The position numbers and the translations under genes were made by a program. Shown piece after piece: positions 1 to 6,274 of a stretch of 9,306 nt of DNA (the first letter of the stretch is position 1; the number at the start of each line of letters is the position of its first letter). The notes below the pieces were generated by a model, which had not been told where the DNA came from, made no database searches, and saw only the letters and a list, made by a program, of their open reading frames with translations. Origin of the DNA: Sedimenticola sp. (lineage in GTDB: Bacteria > Pseudomonadota > Gammaproteobacteria > Chromatiales > Chromatiaceae); the NCBI GenBank assembly GCA_030590525.1, contig JAUUYI010000058.1:1-9306 (forward strand), written 5' to 3'.

Positions 1-2
1 CC

Positions 3-539
3 TGGCTGCGTTGCGAAAACTTGAAAGATACTGATATTCCTGCGTTTCCGCGTCTTGCCAGACGGGCGTCTCGACACCCCAAATTCAGGGAGTTATTATT
101 TCGCGAGCCCTTAATTGCGCTTGAAGGGTTCATCGCCAACTATGCCGGCGTTGACAGCCACTCTCCGGTTTTTGAGGAGATACAGTCGATCATCCGGAAT
201 TTTGCTGCTGATACGCGGTCCAAATTTCTTCTGGAGCAGGCACAGGCTCTGCTCCCGGCGCTCCGAAGGGGTGGGCTGTATGAGATCAGCCGCCTGCATG
301 CCTCGGTCTCACGCAACGGATTTGAACAACTGCTGCTGCAGACATTGGATCAGCTGAGTGGCGTAGAGCACCAGCACATTGCCCATTGGGTGGATGACTG
401 GTGCCGACAGGCGGAAAGAGCGGCCACCAAGGCCAGTGGCTACCCCGATGCTATGGACTTCCGGGCCGCTGGCATCGATCTTGGTGTGTACAGAGCGATG
501 AGTGATATCAGACTTCAGATGGCCCACGGAGGCAGATAG
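3..539 (+). CDS. Unrecognised protein, 5' end uncertain (partial or repeat-disrupted)
   Basis: I do not recognise this protein. The frame is open from the window edge to the stop at 537-539. The first possible start inside the window is a TTG at 21 (172 residues), but it has no convincing ribosome site, and no in-frame ATG occurs until well past the middle. About 20 residues near the N-terminus (54-113) are encoded by a 60-bp repeat that recurs inverted at 1052-1111. So the native start is either upstream of the window or was replaced by the repeat. From about residue 34 the protein looks genuine: soluble, helix-rich and amphipathic, with a His-rich stretch (VEHQHIAHW) and one Cys in the C-terminal half. 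No signal peptide or membrane segment is visible. The stop is one base from the next start codon, which suggests cotranscription with the thioredoxin-like gene. A 5'-truncated pseudogene is a real alternative. Confidence 0.5.
   Translation, partial: WLRCENLKDTDIPAFPRLARRASRHPKFRELLFREPLIALEGFIANYAGVDSHSPVFEEIQSIIRNFAADTRSKFLLEQAQALLPALRRGGLYEISRLHASVSRNGFEQLLLQTLDQLSGVEHQHIAHWVDDWCRQAERAATKASGYPDAMDFRAAGIDLGVYRAMSDIRLQMAHGGR
54..113 (+). repeat. 60-bp dispersed repeat, left copy (inverted relative to 1052-1111)
   Basis: Read on the plus strand, this segment matches the reverse complement of 1052-1111 at 56 of 60 positions with no gaps. It starts CTTGCCAGACGGGCG and ends TTTCGCGAGCCCTTA. The two copies face each other across 938 bp holding most of the unrecognised ORF and the thioredoxin-like gene. 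Its overlap with the reading frame of the first ORF argues that this N-terminal stretch is repeat-derived. It could be a REP-like intergenic repeat or the ends of a small mobile unit; the sequence alone does not decide. Confidence 0.8.
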
Positions 540-540
540 A

Positions 541-1029
541 ATGAGGCGACTCATCACCTTTTTCCAACTGAGCATACTATTCCTGCTACTACCTGTTTAT
601 GTCTCCGGCGACAGCCAGGTGCGATTGGTGGAGGCGAAGGATCTCTCGGCTGACGCGCGTCTCGCACGTTCTGGTGAGATGCCGATTCTGCTGCTGGTGT
701 CCCAGGATCACTGTCCGTTCTGCACCCAGATCAAGCGAGATATTCTGCGCCCGATGATCATCTCCGGCGAGTACGAGGGGCGCCTGCTGATGCGGGAGAT
801 CTTTATCGACTTCGGTTCCAGGATCGTGGACTTTACCGGAGACGAGCGCGACAGCAGCCAGTTCACCGGTAGCTACGGCGTCTACCTGACACCCACCCTG
901 CTGTTTCTCGGCCCTGACGGAAAAGAGCTCACTGAACGCATAGTTGGGATCCAGACCCCGGAGATGTTTTTCTATTATGTAGATAAGGCCATCCAAACGG
1001 CCATTACGGCCCTGCGAAAAAAACGATAG
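541..1029 (+). CDS. Exported thioredoxin-fold protein with CPFC motif
   Basis: The 162-residue product has an N-terminal signal sequence: RR at 2-3, a hydrophobic core at about 5-22, and likely cleavage near Gly23. The mature part is a thioredoxin fold with a Cys58-Pro-Phe-Cys61 redox motif after a beta strand (ILLLVSQDH) and the expected cis-proline at Pro118 (LTPTLLF). It is probably a periplasmic or membrane-anchored thiol-disulfide oxidoreductase, resembling small thioredoxin-like proteins of the SoxW/DsbC-like kind. The substrate cannot be told from sequence. The start at 541 is chosen over an in-frame ATG at 502 because GGAGG at 528-532 sits 8 nt upstream and the signal peptide then begins at residue 1. 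It lies 1 bp after the preceding ORF, so the two are probably one transcript. The C-terminus is basic (RKKR). No Sox, Dsb or cytochrome-maturation gene lies nearby to fix the pathway. Confidence 0.88.
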   Translation: MRRLITFFQLSILFLLLPVYVSGDSQVRLVEAKDLSADARLARSGEMPILLLVSQDHCPFCTQIKRDILRPMIISGEYEGRLLMREIFIDFGSRIVDFTGDERDSSQFTGSYGVYLTPTLLFLGPDGKELTERIVGIQTPEMFFYYVDKAIQTAITALRKKR

Positions 1030-1051
1030 AGGGGTCAGTACCGAATGGCAC

Positions 1052-1111
1052 TAAGGGCTCGCGAAATAATAAGTCCCGGAATTTGGGGCGTCGAGGCGCC
1101 CGTCTGGCAAG
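1052..1111 (-). repeat. 60-bp dispersed repeat, right copy (inverted)
   Basis: This is the inverted partner of 54-113, with four substitutions over 60 bp. It begins 22 bp after the stop of the thioredoxin-like gene, outside any convincing gene. Read on the minus strand it also gives an open frame resembling the N-terminus of the first ORF (RRPKFRDLLFREPL), which is expected from the shared repeat and is no evidence of a gene here. It abuts the nested palindrome at 1106-1184. Confidence 0.8.
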
Positions 1112-1184
1112 GGGCCGCTCCCGGCATCTGCCGTACATGGATGTACCAATGCCGCGCGTGCAGGACGCACAGGAGCGGCCTGCC
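1106..1184. repeat. Nested, cloverleaf-like palindrome between convergent genes
   Basis: An outer stem pairs GGCCGCTCC (1113-1121) with GGAGCGGCC (1172-1180). It can be extended by GGCA (1106-1109) with TGCC (1181-1184) across a bulge. Inside it is a second stem, GGCAT (1123-1127) with ATGCC (1149-1153), enclosing GTACAT-GG-ATGTAC (1133-1146). A third small hairpin can form from GTGC (1158-1161) and GCAC (1167-1170). No T-run follows, so it is not a canonical intrinsic terminator, though it lies where the thioredoxin-like gene and cysS converge and could end or protect both transcripts. The rest of the 1030-1230 gap holds the right 60-bp repeat copy and no gene I can support. Confidence 0.65.
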
Positions 1185-1230
1185 TCTCGCGACACTTGTG
1201 CATCCAGAAAATGTGGATAACATTATGGCC

Positions 1231-2616
1231 TCAGGCCCGACGCCAGGTGGTGCCGCCGGGGCCGTCCTCCAGCAGGATGCCCTGTTCCTTCAACTGGTCC
1301 CGAATCCGGTCGGCCTCCGCCCACTGCTTCGCGGCGCGGGCATCGAGGCGCTGCTGGATCAACTGCTCAATGGCTCTGTCATCCAGCTCGTCCTCACCCG
1401 CTCCTCCCCCCCGCAGGTAGGCCTCCGGCTCTTCCTGCAGGATACCCAGGATCGCTCCCATGCGCCGCAGTTCGGCCCCCAGGGCCGCGGCCCGGGACTC
1501 ATCCCGGGGACGGATCCGGTTGATCTCCCGCACCAGCTCAAACATCACCGCCAGCGCCTCCGGGGTATTGAAGTCATCATCCATCGCCGCCTCGAAGCGA
1601 TCACCGAAGCGCTGCTCCCCTGCCGGCTGCGCCTCCGGTAACCCCCGCAGGGCGGTATAGAAGCGGGTCAAGGCACCGCGGGCATTCTCCAGGTGCTCCT
1701 CGTCATAGTTGAGAGGGCTGCGATACTGGCTGGTGAGGATGAAGTAGCGCACCTCCTCCGGGCGATAATGCTGCAGGATCTCGCGCACGGTGAAGAAGTT
1801 ACCCAGAGACTTGGACATTTTCTCATCGTTGATGCGGACGAAACCATTGTGCAGCCAGTAGCGAACGAACGGGTGCCCGGTTGCCCCCTCTGACTGGGCA
1901 ATCTCGTTCTCATGGTGGGGAAAAGTGAGATCGGCACCTCCACCATGGATATCAAAGGTGTCCCCGAGGCAGCTGGTGGACATGGCGGAACATTCGATGT
2001 GCCAGCCCGGCCGGCCTTTGCCCCAGGGGGAATCCCAGGCGGGTTCAGCCGGTTTGGCCGCCTTCCACAGGACAAAATCCAGTGGATCCCGCTTGCCTTC
2101 ATCGGGCTCCACCCGGGCCCCGGAACGCAGATCCTCGATGGACTTGCCGGAGAGTTTGCCGTACGCCGGAAAACTGCGTACATCGTAGTAAACATCCCCG
2201 TTTTCCGCCAGGTAGGCGTGCCCGTTCTCGATCAGACGCCGGATCATCTCCAGAATCTCATCGATATGGCCGGTGGCTCTCGGCTCGCCATCCGGCGGCA
2301 ACACGCCCAGCGCCGCGGCATCCTCCTGCATCGCACGAATGAACTGGTCGGTCAGCTCGGTAAAAGGCCGTCCCTGCTCATTGGCGCGATTGATGATCTT
2401 ATCGTCGATGTCGGTGATGTTCCGGATATAGGTGACCTGATAACCCTTCACCTTGAGGTAGCGATAGATCACATCGAACACCACCATCACCCGGGCATGG
2501 CCCAGGTGACAGAGATCGTAGACCGTCATACCGCAGACATACATCCGGACTTTGCCGGGTTGCAGCGGCTTGAACTCTTCTTTCTGGTTGTTCAGATCAT
2601 TGTAGACCTTCAGCAT
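1231..2616 (-). CDS. cysS: Cysteinyl-tRNA synthetase
   Basis: This class I aminoacyl-tRNA synthetase activates cysteine with ATP and charges tRNA-Cys in the cytosol. At 461 residues it has the same length as the E. coli enzyme. The HIGH-type signature is CHLGH (36-40) and the KMSKS loop is at 266-270. The four zinc ligands that select cysteine thiol are present: Cys28 (YVCG), Cys209 (HIECS), His234 and Glu238 (FPHHENE). The C-terminal tRNA-binding part ends with the usual family tail ([14 protein letters not shown]). The ATG at 2614-2616 is preceded on the minus strand by CGGAG at suitable spacing. It is divergent from the exported cyclophilin gene across 200 bp and convergent with the thioredoxin-like gene. 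Nothing is missing or truncated. No T-box or other leader is apparent upstream. Confidence 0.98.
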   Translation of the reverse strand: MLKVYNDLNNQKEEFKPLQPGKVRMYVCGMTVYDLCHLGHARVMVVFDVIYRYLKVKGYQVTYIRNITDIDDKIINRANEQGRPFTELTDQFIRAMQEDAAALGVLPPDGEPRATGHIDEILEMIRRLIENGHAYLAENGDVYYDVRSFPAYGKLSGKSIEDLRSGARVEPDEGKRDPLDFVLWKAAKPAEPAWDSPWGKGRPGWHIECSAMSTSCLGDTFDIHGGGADLTFPHHENEIAQSEGATGHPFVRYWLHNGFVRINDEKMSKSLGNFFTVREILQHYRPEEVRYFILTSQYRSPLNYDEEHLENARGALTRFYTALRGLPEAQPAGEQRFGDRFEAAMDDDFNTPEALAVMFELVREINRIRPRDESRAAALGAELRRMGAILGILQEEPEAYLRGGGAGEDELDDRAIEQLIQQRLDARAAKQWAEADRIRDQLKEQGILLEDGPGGTTWRRA

Positions 2617-2717
2617 GGCTGACTCCGAATAACAGCGGTGAATTCGTGGCGCATGTTAAACGAATCGGCGGGCCTGACATAGCGCCAGGAGCCGGTTACA
2701 GCGACAAAAGTTTCTCC

Positions 2718-2746
2718 TTTATCCAGGAATACGCTACCAGTATGAT
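2718..2746 (+). promoter_or_regulatory. Candidate sigma70-type promoter for the cyclophilin pair
   Basis: TATGAT at 2741-2746 matches the -10 consensus at five of six positions. A 17-bp spacer separates it from a poor -35, TTTATC (2718-2723, three of six). It would start transcription about 64 nt before the ATG at 2817, inside the 2617-2816 gap between the divergent cysS and cyclophilin genes. I see no comparably good promoter for cysS on the other strand. Confidence 0.4.
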
Positions 2747-2816
2747 AGGACACCCATGTTGAAACCATCCCCTTTCCAACCACCGGGTGCAACCCGACCA
2801 CGAGGATTCTGTCACT

Positions 2817-3410
2817 ATGAAACCGATATTATTCCGCCTGCTGCTTGCAGCCACGCTCCTGGCTGGCCTCATCTCCACGGCCGTAGCTGAACCCGCACGG
2901 GTACTGATGAAAACCAGTCTCGGCGATATCGAACTGGAACTGGACGCCGATAAGGCCCCAAAAACGGTGGAGAACTTCTTGCGCTATGTGGACGAAGAAT
3001 TCTACAACGGAACCGTTTTTCACCGTGTAATCAATGGCTTCATGATCCAGGGTGGCGGGTTCACTCCGGACCTGCAGAAGAAACGCGCCCATGCAGCGAT
3101 CGTCAATGAAGCCAAGAACGGCCTGAAAAACAAACGTGGCACTATCGCCATGGCACGCACCAATGACCCACACTCGGCCACTTCCCAGTTTTTTATCAAC
3201 CACGCCGACAACGACAACCTCGATTACCCCAGTTTCGACGGCTGGGGCTATACCGTATTCGGCCATGTCAGCAAAGGGCTGGAAACGGTGGATAAGATAG
3301 CCGACGTCTATATCCACACCACCCGAGGCATGCAGAACGTCCCCGAAAAGACGGTGATCATCGAGAGCATCAGCCGCATTCCCATCGCACAACCAGCCAT
3401 CAGCAAATAA
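2817..3410 (+). CDS. ppiA: Exported cyclophilin-type peptidyl-prolyl cis-trans isomerase (PpiA-like)
   Basis: This 197-residue protein has a Sec signal peptide (hydrophobic core about 5-20, AVA-EP cleavage after residue 24) followed by a complete bacterial cyclophilin domain. Catalytic-site landmarks are FHR (68-70, Arg70), MIQGGGF with Gln78, AMAR (111-114), SQFFIN (123-128) and GWGYTVFG (142-149). It should catalyse prolyl isomerisation in the periplasm, assisting folding of exported proteins. The domain is followed by a short tail after residue about 186 ([10 protein letters not shown]). The start at 2817 is preferred over the GTG at 2787 because GAGGA (2802-2806) lies 10 nt upstream and the signal peptide starts there. 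It is followed 13 bp later by a second cyclophilin, so the two are probably cotranscribed. The name rests on location and domain type; orthology to E. coli ppiA has not been tested. Confidence 0.93.
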   Translation: MKPILFRLLLAATLLAGLISTAVAEPARVLMKTSLGDIELELDADKAPKTVENFLRYVDEEFYNGTVFHRVINGFMIQGGGFTPDLQKKRAHAAIVNEAKNGLKNKRGTIAMARTNDPHSATSQFFINHADNDNLDYPSFDGWGYTVFGHVSKGLETVDKIADVYIHTTRGMQNVPEKTVIIESISRIPIAQPAISK

Positions 3411-3423
3411 GAGAGCAGCGATT

Positions 3424-3912
3424 ATGATTACATTGAAGACCAATCACGGCGATATCGTGATCGAACTGGACAAGGAGAACGCCCCCAAGACCAGCGAAAA
3501 CTTTATTCAGTACGTCAGGGATGGGCACTTCGAGGGCACCATCTTCCACCGGGTGATAGAGAATTTCATGATCCAGGGCGGTGGTTTCGGGCCTGGCATG
3601 GTGGAGAAACCGACCCGCGCACCGATCGAAAACGAAGCTGCCGGCGGCCCCAGCAACCTGAAGGGCACCATTGCCATGGCCCGCACCAGTGATCCGCACT
3701 CGGCCACCGCTCAGTTCTTCATCAACGTAGGGGACAACAAGTTCCTGGATCACCCGGGACAGGACGGCTGGGGCTACTGCGTATTCGGGCGGATCACGGC
3801 CGGCATGGACGTGGTAGATACGATCAAGGGAGTGGAGACCACCAACCGTGACGGCCACGGTGACGTACCGGTCGAGGATATCGTGATCGAGAAGGCCGTC
3901 ATCGACGAATAG
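3424..3912 (+). CDS. ppiB: Cytosolic peptidyl-prolyl cis-trans isomerase B
   Basis: A 162-residue cyclophilin without a signal peptide, close in length and sequence to E. coli PpiB (164 residues). It shares the NHGDIVI start, TIFHRVI with Arg43, MIQGGGF with Gln51, [12 protein letters not shown] (91-102) and GWGYCVFG (115-122). It acts in the cytosol as a prolyl isomerase and folding helper. Spacing of 13 bp to the upstream exported cyclophilin suggests one transcript. The ribosome site before the ATG is weak (GAGAG about 10 nt upstream), which suits translation as a second cistron. In many gammaproteobacteria ppiB sits near cysS and is followed by lpxH; cysS is here but lpxH is not in the window. 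Confidence 0.97.
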   Translation: MITLKTNHGDIVIELDKENAPKTSENFIQYVRDGHFEGTIFHRVIENFMIQGGGFGPGMVEKPTRAPIENEAAGGPSNLKGTIAMARTSDPHSATAQFFINVGDNKFLDHPGQDGWGYCVFGRITAGMDVVDTIKGVETTNRDGHGDVPVEDIVIEKAVIDE

Positions 3913-3928
3913 CTTTACCGGAGATCAT

Positions 3929-3957
3929 CTGGTGCCCACGCTCTGCGTGGGAACCAG
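3929..3957. repeat. 29-bp imperfect palindrome after ppiB
   Basis: Two 13-nt arms (3929-3941 and 3945-3957) pair with one mismatch around a TCT loop. The core is CCCACGC-TCT-GCGTGGG, with outer CTGGT and ACCAG. It lies 17 bp after ppiB and 36 bp before the end of the convergent DUF455 gene. It lacks a clear T-run on either side, so it resembles a dispersed REP-type element more than an intrinsic terminator. It may still stabilise or end the ppi transcript. Confidence 0.7.
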
Positions 3958-3992
3958 CGCCCCGGCATACCACATTGAATAGTGCCGTCACC

Positions 3993-4838
3993 TCACTTCC
4001 GGCGGCTGCAGCGTTGCTCCAGACGAGCCAGCTCATTCCGGCTGAAACCCGCCTGCAGCCGGGCTTCCCGATTCAATGGACAACGAATCTCACCGTTCAG
4101 AAAATCATCCAGCAGATCGAGATAGGTCTGCTCTGGCTCCACTCCCCGCTGCTGGCACAGATAACGAAACCAGCGGCTCCCCATCGCCACGTGCCCCACC
4201 TCTTCCCGCAGGATCACCTCCAGGGCGGCCACTGTCTCCCGATCTCCGATCGACTCGAAACGGCGCATCATTCCTGGCGTCACATCCAACCCCCGGGCCT
4301 CCAGCATACGCGGCACCAGCGCCATGCGCACCAGCGGGTCGAAGGCGGTCCGCAGGGCCATATCCCAGAGTCCGTTATGAGCGGGATAAGCCCCGTAGTC
4401 CCGGCCACCTGCCTGCAGCAGCCGGTGCAGCAGCTCGAAATGTTCCGCCTCCTCGGCTGCCACCTGCACCCAGTCTGCATAATAGGCCTCGGGCATCGCC
4501 TGAAACCGGCAGACCGCATCGCACGCCAGGTTGATGGCGTTGAACTCGATGTGGGTCACGGCGTGGATCAGTGCCAGTCTCCCCTCCTCGGTGGTGATCG
4601 ATCGCCGTGGCAACCGGCCCGGGTGCACCAGTTCCGGCCGCTCCGGGCGACCCGCCTCCACCACATCCGGAAGCGCCACCGGCTCCAGGGCCAGGTCACC
4701 CGCCCGCCAGGCCGTCCTGAGGCCCAGCGCCAGCCTGATCTTCTCCGCCAGATCACAGGCAGTGAGGCAGACGTGGGCCTGGCTGAACAGATTCCGCACG
4801 GCGCTCGTCTCCGGTTGCGGGGGATGCGTGATCGTCAT
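3993..4838 (-). CDS. DUF455 family ferritin-like protein (putative diiron)
   Basis: A 281-residue protein of the conserved DUF455 (COG2833) family, whose ferritin-like four-helix fold is predicted to bind two metals. Likely ligands are visible: Glu98 (THIEFNAI), Glu130 and His133 in an ExxH pair (EEAEHF), Glu180 (MLEARGLDVTPGM) and Glu213 with His216 (REEVGHV). The family hallmarks YPAHNGLWDMA (151-161) and MALVPRMLEARGLD (172-185) are intact. The biochemical role of the family is not established to my knowledge; an oxidase, oxygenase or iron-related role would be inference. No signal peptide is seen, so it is probably cytosolic. The ATG at 4836-4838 overlaps the stop of the glycerate kinase gene as ATGA, so translation is probably coupled. 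RNA-modifying MiaE also has a ferritin-like fold, but the motifs here match DUF455. Confidence 0.88.
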   Translation of the reverse strand: MTITHPPQPETSAVRNLFSQAHVCLTACDLAEKIRLALGLRTAWRAGDLALEPVALPDVVEAGRPERPELVHPGRLPRRSITTEEGRLALIHAVTHIEFNAINLACDAVCRFQAMPEAYYADWVQVAAEEAEHFELLHRLLQAGGRDYGAYPAHNGLWDMALRTAFDPLVRMALVPRMLEARGLDVTPGMMRRFESIGDRETVAALEVILREEVGHVAMGSRWFRYLCQQRGVEPEQTYLDLLDDFLNGEIRCPLNREARLQAGFSRNELARLEQRCSRRK

Positions 4839-6070
4839 GTGGCGTCCAGTTTCAGGCCCAGCATCAGATCCATTACATTAGTGCCGGTGGGGCCAGTGTT
4901 GACCAGATCACCACTCGCTGCCAGCAGGGAGCCGGAGTCTGCCCGGGCCAGACACTCTGCCACATCGAACCCGGCCCGGCGGGCACGCCCGATGGTGCCA
5001 CCGTCCACCACGCCTCCCGCATCCTGCCCCGGTCCGTCGGTACCGTCGCTGCCGGCCGAGAGAAAACAGACATCCTCCCGCCCCTCGATCACCGTCGCTG
5101 CCGCCAACGCCAGATGCTGGTTGCGGCCACCCCGCCCCGGGTTCTCCGGCAGCCGAACCGCTGGCTCACCACCCCAGATGTAGACCCCCGGCCAGGAATC
5201 GAGCAGTTCCAGCGCCAGTCGCCGGCCGCAGTTCTCCGCCTCCGCGCTGAGGAATGCGTGGCTCAGGTGCACCTTGTAGCCGAGCCTCAGTGCCTCCGTG
5301 GCAGCCGCCTCCCGTGCATCCCTCAGGGTGGCCAGAATGTGTATTTCCACACGGGCAGGCGAATCAGACAGGGTATCTCCCGGGTCCTCGATCAGAGACT
5401 CGATCCAGTCTGGCAATTCCAGCGCCATCAGCTCATCCCCCAGGACCGGATCAGGCACCAGCAGCCCTGAACCGATCACAGCAGGGTCATCACCGGGCAC
5501 GTCGGAGATCATAAGCGCCAACACCTGCCGCCCCTGCAACTTTCTGAGCAGCCTGCCCCCCTTGATGGCGGAGAGTCCTTTCCTGACTCGGTTCATCGCT
5601 GTGATGGAGAGTCCGCTGCCCAGCAGCCAGCGGTTCACTGCCTGCAGGTCCTTCAGTTCCACTCCCGCATGCAGCACTTCCACCAGGCTGGATGCCCCAC
5701 CCGAGATCAGAAACAGCAGTTGCCGTTCCACCGGCAAACCATCGAGATACTCCAGCAGTCGCTCTCCCGCCACCAGGCTGCTGGCGTCCGGCACCGGATG
5801 TCCCCCCTCCAGAACGGCCAGGCCGGCAGCTGCCAGCGCCTGAGCATCCATATGCCCTGGCTTGGAGATCACCAGGCCACCGACAAGCCGATCTCCCAGG
5901 GCATCCGCCGCTCCCAGCGCCATGGAACCCGCCGCCTTTCCCACGGCCACCAGTGCAAACTCACAACCATCACCGGAGGCAGAGAGATAGCGACTGACCA
6001 GCCTCCGCCCCTCCACCTGTGATAGTGCGGCACGAAAGATCTGCACCAGTTCTTCGCGCGCTTTCTCCAT
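4835..6070 (-). CDS. Glycerate 2-kinase, MOFRL family
   Basis: A 411-residue glycerate kinase of the GckA/TtuD type (N-terminal DUF4147 domain plus C-terminal MOFRL domain). It phosphorylates D-glycerate with ATP to 2-phosphoglycerate, linking glyoxylate, serine or tartrate breakdown to lower glycolysis. Family motifs, numbered from this start, are VGKAAGSM with the expected catalytic Lys45, GGHPVPD (89-95), ISGGASSL (122-129), the NRVRKGLSAIKGG region (160-172), SDVPGDDPAVIGSG (189-202), GGRNQH (314-319), SAGSDGTDGPG (338-348) and TGPTGTNVMDL (392-402). I chose the ATG at 6068-6070 because AGGA lies 8 nt upstream and family members usually begin just before the LVQIFRAAL-like helix. An ATG at 6095-6097 would add nine residues and sits at the edge of a repeat element. 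It overlaps the DUF455 gene by 4 bp. No other gene of glycerate metabolism is in the window. Confidence 0.92.
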   Translation of the reverse strand: MEKAREELVQIFRAALSQVEGRRLVSRYLSASGDGCEFALVAVGKAAGSMALGAADALGDRLVGGLVISKPGHMDAQALAAAGLAVLEGGHPVPDASSLVAGERLLEYLDGLPVERQLLFLISGGASSLVEVLHAGVELKDLQAVNRWLLGSGLSITAMNRVRKGLSAIKGGRLLRKLQGRQVLALMISDVPGDDPAVIGSGLLVPDPVLGDELMALELPDWIESLIEDPGDTLSDSPARVEIHILATLRDAREAAATEALRLGYKVHLSHAFLSAEAENCGRRLALELLDSWPGVYIWGGEPAVRLPENPGRGGRNQHLALAAATVIEGREDVCFLSAGSDGTDGPGQDAGGVVDGGTIGRARRAGFDVAECLARADSGSLLAASGDLVNTGPTGTNVMDLMLGLKLDAT

Positions 6071-6133
6071 ATTTTTCATCCTGCTAGCTGAATCCATCGT
6101 AACTTCTCAATAACTCAAGGGGCAAACGGGTAG

Positions 6134-6165
6134 GGTGGATCAAGGAGCGCAGCGACGGATCCACC
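6134..6165. repeat. Palindrome with GGTGGATC/GATCCACC arms
   Basis: Perfect 8-nt arms (6134-6141 and 6158-6165) enclose a 16-nt GC-rich segment, AAGGAGCGCAGCGACG. Reading the neighbour at 6181-6206 on the opposite strand gives the same plan (GGTGTATCAAG, a GGAGCG core, then GATACACC). The two are therefore probably diverged members of one palindrome family placed in opposite orientation. Confidence 0.65.
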
Positions 6166-6177
6166 AACGCGACCTAG

Positions 6178-6219
6178 CCTGGTGTATCCGCTCCGCTTGA
6201 TACACCCTGCAGTTTAGAT
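6178..6219. repeat. 42-bp palindromic repeat, copy 1 (copy 2 at 9138-9179)
   Basis: Arms GGTGTATC (6181-6188) and GATACACC (6199-6206) surround CGCTCCGCTT. The unit with its flanks is repeated in the same orientation at 9138-9179, with only position 6212 (G here, T there) different over 42 bp. Such near-identity between two noncoding sites about 3 kb apart points to a dispersed, recently spread or conserved intergenic repeat. Confidence 0.85.
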
Positions 6220-6234
6220 TATTGCCCGCACTTA

Positions 6235-6268
6235 TTGAGAAGTAACCAAGGTTGAGAAGTAACCAAGG
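6235..6268 (+). repeat. Perfect tandem duplication of a 17-bp unit
   Basis: The unit TTGAGAAGTAACCAAGG occurs twice without a gap (6235-6251 and 6252-6268). The first copy overlaps the right inverted end of the MITE-like element. The second ends 6 bp before the last codon (stop) of the L,D-transpeptidase gene. It could have arisen by slippage or be part of how the element inserted. Confidence 0.85.
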
Positions 6269-6274
6269 AGGCTG

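Larger units (their letters stand above)
6099..6246. repeat. MITE-like composite element with inverted ends
   Basis: The ends are near-perfect inverted repeats: GTAACTTCTCAATAA (6099-6113) and TTATTGAGAAGTAAC (6232-6246), matching at 14 of 15. The similarity continues loosely inward through GGGGCAA (6119-6125) and TTGCCC (6221-6226). The interior has no ORF but two palindromes (6134-6165 and 6181-6206). The right end is duplicated in tandem (6235-6268). About 148 bp long and noncoding, it fits a miniature inverted-repeat or composite palindromic element that fills the gap between the L,D-transpeptidase stop and the glycerate kinase start. Any promoter for the kinase must lie in or very near it. 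No obvious target-site duplication is visible. Confidence 0.6.

Noticed and set aside
1004..1195. Minus-strand frame whose translation resembles the N-terminus of the first ORF
   Set aside because: The likeness is entirely the 60-bp repeat being read in the same frame; there is no independent sign of a gene.
1045..1641. Plus-strand ORF of about 200 codons overlapping the 60-bp repeat and cysS
   Set aside because: It runs antisense to the well-supported cysS, crosses repeat DNA, and its translation resembles no protein family.
1912..2622. Plus-strand ORF of about 236 codons antisense to cysS
   Set aside because: Fully inside cysS on the other strand; a shadow frame produced by GC-rich codon use.
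2829..3443. Minus-strand ORF of about 204 codons opposite the exported cyclophilin
   Set aside because: Antisense shadow of a gene with all cyclophilin motifs.
3929..3957. Hairpin as a possible tRNA fragment or small RNA
   Set aside because: No tRNA arms, anticodon loop or promoter; only a simple palindrome.
3975..5183. Plus-strand ORF of about 400 codons antisense to DUF455 and the glycerate kinase
   Set aside because: Long, but covers two genes with clear family motifs on the minus strand. Its own translation is low-complexity (rich in His, Pro, Arg, Gln) with no recognisable domain.
6134..6206. Palindromes as the start of a CRISPR array
   Set aside because: No regular repeat-spacer periodicity and no cas gene; the repeats are in opposite orientation and differ in sequence.
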